The notes under the pieces are model-generated. The model searched no databases and was not told the origin of the DNA. It was given only the letters and a program-made list of their open reading frames with translations. A program made the position numbers and the translations under genes. This document shows positions 61,523 to 64,000 of a stretch of 64,000 nucleotides of DNA, one piece after another. The first letter of the stretch is position 1, and each line of letters starts with the position of its first letter. The DNA is from Marinobacter confluentis (GTDB lineage: Bacteria; Pseudomonadota; Gammaproteobacteria; Pseudomonadales; Oleiphilaceae), in the NCBI RefSeq assembly GCF_004785685.1, contig NZ_SRPF01000001.1, positions 1,140,264-1,204,263 on the forward strand, given 5' to 3'.

Positions 61523-63159
61523 ACGACTCCTCCGTAACGTCAAACACCACCGATTTCGGGAAACTGAGCTACCTCATAGTGGATGACTTTGAGAGCTTCA
61601 GACTATCCATGCGTGAAATGCTGCGAAGCTTTGGTGCAGAGAAAATAGAGTCGGCGGCCAAGGCCTCCCCTGCCATACAGTTCTGCGCCTATAACCACGT
61701 CGACGTCGTGCTGTGCGACTTCAATCTTGGCGATGGCAAAAACGGGCAGCATATTCTGGAAGAACTCAGGCATAAGAAGCTCCTCAAGCGGTCTTCGATC
61801 TTCTTGATGATCACCGCTGAAACTTCGAAGGAAATGGTGATGGGCGCCCGTGAATATCAGCCCGACGCCTACCTGACCAAACCCATAAACCGGGCAATGC
61901 TGGTCAAGCGCCTGGACAGCCTTGTCAGCCAGAGAGCCGCCCTGTTGCCCATCAACCGCGAGATTGACCGGGAGAATTACCCCGAGGCCATTTCACTGTG
62001 CCTGAAGTACCTGCCCACTCAACCGCGCTACAAGACCTGGCTGATGAAAACCCTGGCAGACCTGTATTATCAGGTGGGCGATTTCAGCCACGCGCTGAAA
62101 ATTTACCAGGATGTTCTCCACCAGCGTGATCTCTCATGGGCCAGCCTGGGCCATGGGCGTATTCTTCTGGCCACTGGAAATGTGGACGAAGCAGCAGGCA
62201 CGCTGACCTCCCTGGTGGAAAAACATCCGGATTACATGGAAGCCTACGATCTTCTGGCCGAAGCCCTGGAGAAAAAAGGCAAACCCGTTCAGGCCCAGAG
62301 AATACTGGAAAAAGCCGCCGAACTCTCTCCCAATGCTTTGCTACGCCAAAAGCAACTGGCTGGCCTTGCGGCATCGAACCAGGATCTTTCAACGGCTTCT
62401 GAAGCCTGGAAAAAAACCGTCAGTCTTGGGGTCCACTCCATTCATGACAGCTCCGAACACTATCTCGCCCTTGGCCAGTCGCTTTCCGATCTAAGCGAGG
62501 GAGATACCAGCAGCGATGGCTATGCCAGGGCAGACGAAGCGCTTGCCACGCTCAGGCGAATGGAGCGGCGCTTTCCGGAAGAAGAAAACATCAAGGTTAG
62601 AAGCCGCGTAGTGCAATCAAGGGTGCACGCCGGCCAGGGCAACCAGATGGAAGCCAACAAGGCGCTGGAAAGCGTTTCTGAGGAGTTGGCCAATAGTGAG
62701 ACCATAGACCCGGAGCTGGGAATAGACTACGCCAAGACCCTGTTCCGACTTGACCGGGACAGCGAAGCGAAAGAATTACTGGGCACACTATCGCAGCGAT
62801 GCGCTGACGACCCGGTTCTGTTGAAGAAAATTGAGAATCTGCTGGATGAACCCGTCGGCTTTCAACAGAAGCTGAAGGCCCGTGGGTTGAACCGCGATGG
62901 CATCAAAGCATTCGAGTCAGACAATCTCGATGAAGCCATAAAAACCTTCAATGAAGCGCTTACGATCGTTCCCGACCATGCAGCGCTGAATCTGAATCTG
63001 TGCCAGGTTCTGATGAAAAAACAACAGACCACTGGTGACACCCAGTTGCTAAGCCAGGCCAGCAAACACCTGGAGCGCCTGGCCAACCTACCAGAACAGC
63101 ATCGCCAGTATCGCCGGCTGGTATCGCTTCGTAAAAAACTGCAGGGGATGATGGAATGA
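61519..63159 (+). CDS. Response regulator with TPR output domain
   Basis: A 546-residue cytoplasmic protein. The receiver domain (about residues 15-135) is complete: YLIVDDFESFRLSMREMLRSFG, phospho-Asp 67 in VVLCDFNLGDG, Thr 99 in MITAETS and Lys 121 in LTKPINR. The rest is a series of TPR-like helical pairs, such as YYQVGDFSHALKIYQDVLHQR, MEAYDLLAEALEKKGKPVQA and FESDNLDEAIKTFNEALTIV. There is no DNA-binding or enzymatic output domain, so it probably acts by protein-protein contact. It overlaps both flanking kinase genes by 4 bp, pointing to a shared signalling complex. Confidence 0.88.
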   Translation: MNDSSVTSNTTDFGKLSYLIVDDFESFRLSMREMLRSFGAEKIESAAKASPAIQFCAYNHVDVVLCDFNLGDGKNGQHILEELRHKKLLKRSSIFLMITAETSKEMVMGAREYQPDAYLTKPINRAMLVKRLDSLVSQRAALLPINREIDRENYPEAISLCLKYLPTQPRYKTWLMKTLADLYYQVGDFSHALKIYQDVLHQRDLSWASLGHGRILLATGNVDEAAGTLTSLVEKHPDYMEAYDLLAEALEKKGKPVQAQRILEKAAELSPNALLRQKQLAGLAASNQDLSTASEAWKKTVSLGVHSIHDSSEHYLALGQSLSDLSEGDTSSDGYARADEALATLRRMERRFPEEENIKVRSRVVQSRVHAGQGNQMEANKALESVSEELANSETIDPELGIDYAKTLFRLDRDSEAKELLGTLSQRCADDPVLLKKIENLLDEPVGFQQKLKARGLNRDGIKAFESDNLDEAIKTFNEALTIVPDHAALNLNLCQVLMKKQQTTGDTQLLSQASKHLERLANLPEQHRQYRRLVSLRKKLQGMME

Positions 63160-63875
63160 CACCTGAGAAACCAGAAAGCCGGGACACATCGAGGAAGCCT
63201 GTTCAGAACATTGATTTTTCAATGGTACTGGCATCCGCCGTCCACGATATGAAGAACTCACTCGGTATGCTTCTGAACTCACTGGATGATCTGCGTCGGG
63301 AACAGGGTAAAAGCATCGGAGAATCGTCCAGATTTAATACCCTGCAGTACGAGGCCGAACGAATGCACAACGATCTGGTTCAGCTGTTGGGTATATATCG
63401 CCTCGGCGAGAACAACCTGTCTGCCCACATAGACGAGCATTTCGTTCCGGATTTTCTGTCCGAGCACATGGCCCGGCACACGCCCCTTCTTGAGGGCCTA
63501 GGCATTGAATTTGAACTTGAAGCCGAAGACATCAACGGATTTTTCGATGCCGACCTGCTAACCGGGGTTCTCAATAACACGCTCAATAACGCGCTTCGTT
63601 ACACCAAGAAAAAAATCAAACTGCAGGCGAAAGAGCGGGATGGCTACCTGGTGATTTCGGTGGAGGACGATGGCGAAGGTTACCCGGAAAGTATGCAACA
63701 TACTGGCACACCGGACTTCAAGACCCTCGACTTTAACAGCGGCAGTACCAGTCTCGGGCTATTCTTCGCGTCGTCGGTGGCTTCACTGCATGCCGAGGGT
63801 GAGAAAACCGGGTCTATTCGGCTGCATAATGGGGGGAGTCTGGGTGGGGGGATTTTTGAGATTTGGTTGCCTTGA
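63156..63875 (+). CDS. Soluble sensorless histidine kinase
   Basis: A 239-residue cytoplasmic kinase with no membrane segment and only about 25 residues before the H-box. His 30 lies in ASAVHDMKNSLGMLLNSLDD, a divergent HDxKN-type box. The ATPase domain has NNTLNNALRYTKKKI (N box), VEDDGEGYP (G1) and STSLGLFFASSVASLH (G2). With no sensor of its own it probably takes input from partners, most likely the REC-TPR protein, whose stop it overlaps by 4 bp. The gene ends against the convergent rRNA operon, separated only by a bidirectional terminator. Confidence 0.85.
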   Translation: MTPEKPESRDTSRKPVQNIDFSMVLASAVHDMKNSLGMLLNSLDDLRREQGKSIGESSRFNTLQYEAERMHNDLVQLLGIYRLGENNLSAHIDEHFVPDFLSEHMARHTPLLEGLGIEFELEAEDINGFFDADLLTGVLNNTLNNALRYTKKKIKLQAKERDGYLVISVEDDGEGYPESMQHTGTPDFKTLDFNSGSTSLGLFFASSVASLHAEGEKTGSIRLHNGGSLGGGIFEIWLP

Positions 63876-63883
63876 GATCAATA

Positions 63884-63918
63884 AAAAACCCCCACCGGCA
63901 AAGCCGGAGGGGGTTTTT
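63884..63918. terminator. Bidirectional intrinsic terminator
   Basis: AAAAACCCCC-A-CCGGC and GCCGG-A-GGGGGTTTTT form a long stem with one mismatch and an AAA loop. A-runs and T-runs flank it on both strands, so it can stop both the kinase operon (+) and the rRNA operon (-). Confidence 0.93.
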
Positions 63919-63928
63919 AGTATTAAGA

Positions 63929-64000
63929 GCCTGACGATGACCTACTCTCACATGGGCAGAAGCCACACTACCATCGGCGCTGGTCTGTTTCACGGCTGAG
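63929..64000 (-). rRNA. rrf: 5S ribosomal RNA, 3' part (partial)
   Basis: Read on the minus strand, the last 72 bases match the 3' part of a gammaproteobacterial 5S rRNA. They include GCCGATGGTAGTGTGG, CCCATGTGAGAGTAGG and the 3' end GTCATCGTCAGGC. The remaining 40-odd bases of the gene, and presumably the 23S and 16S genes, lie beyond the right edge. Confidence 0.92.

Overview
The window is about 64 kb of ordinary, densely packed bacterial chromosome, moderately GC-rich, with operons joined by 1-23 bp overlaps. The gene content and order (rnfABCDGE-nth, truD-surE-pcm-nlpD-rpoS, accA-tilS-pyrG-kdsA-eno-ftsB-ispD-ispF, ampD-ampE, purMN, hda) place it in the Gammaproteobacteria. The protein sequences look like Marinobacter or a close marine relative (judged by eye, no search run). 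No prophage, insertion sequence, CRISPR array, tRNA gene or integron is visible. One rRNA operon enters at the right edge, where the 3' part of a 5S rRNA lies on the minus strand.

Region by region: 1-9.1 kb holds the end of panE, a cobalamin adenosyltransferase, a chemoreceptor, ampE/ampD, a DUF1631 protein, nadC and a yqcC/parA pair. From 9.2 to 18.4 kb lie hda, a CDP-alcohol phosphatidyltransferase and a DUF2066 protein, divergent from purM-purN, followed by a DUF3108 protein, avtA, yjaG, dcd and apbC. From 18.5 to 26.7 kb run metG, the six-gene Rnf electron-transport operon and nth. From 26.8 to 45.6 kb almost everything is on the minus strand: a thioredoxin-like lipoprotein, dnaE, accA, tilS, pyrG, kdsA, eno, ftsB, ispD, ispF, truD, surE, pcm, DUF368, nlpD, rpoS and a periplasmic chalcone-isomerase-like protein. 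From 45.7 to 52.3 kb lie wrbA, DUF2069, a stand-alone GspE-type ATPase, the methionine-salvage genes mtnB-mtnD-mtnC and an Smr protein. From 52.4 to 63.9 kb all genes point right: a cNMP/CBS/nucleotidyltransferase protein, a DnaQ-like exonuclease, a DUF4212 + sodium:solute symporter pair of the acetate-permease type, an unknown membrane protein, a CrbS-like symporter-kinase hybrid, a REC-TPR protein and a small soluble histidine kinase.

Two things stand out. First, two long intergenic inverted repeats (17117-17224 and 36358-36471) each have 28-nt arms pairing at 27 of 28 positions. The arms are unrelated between the two copies, but the single-stranded cores share five ordered sequence blocks, so these are two members of one structured-element family whose arms change while staying complementary. 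Second, the rightmost 9 kb looks like a carboxylate (probably acetate) uptake and sensing module. It combines a transporter, a transporter-like kinase, a response regulator without a DNA-binding output and a second kinase without a sensor, the last three joined by 4-bp overlaps. Most other genes are conserved housekeeping genes. No gene-free stretch exceeds 300 bases; the longest, 17012-17289, holds the first inverted repeat.
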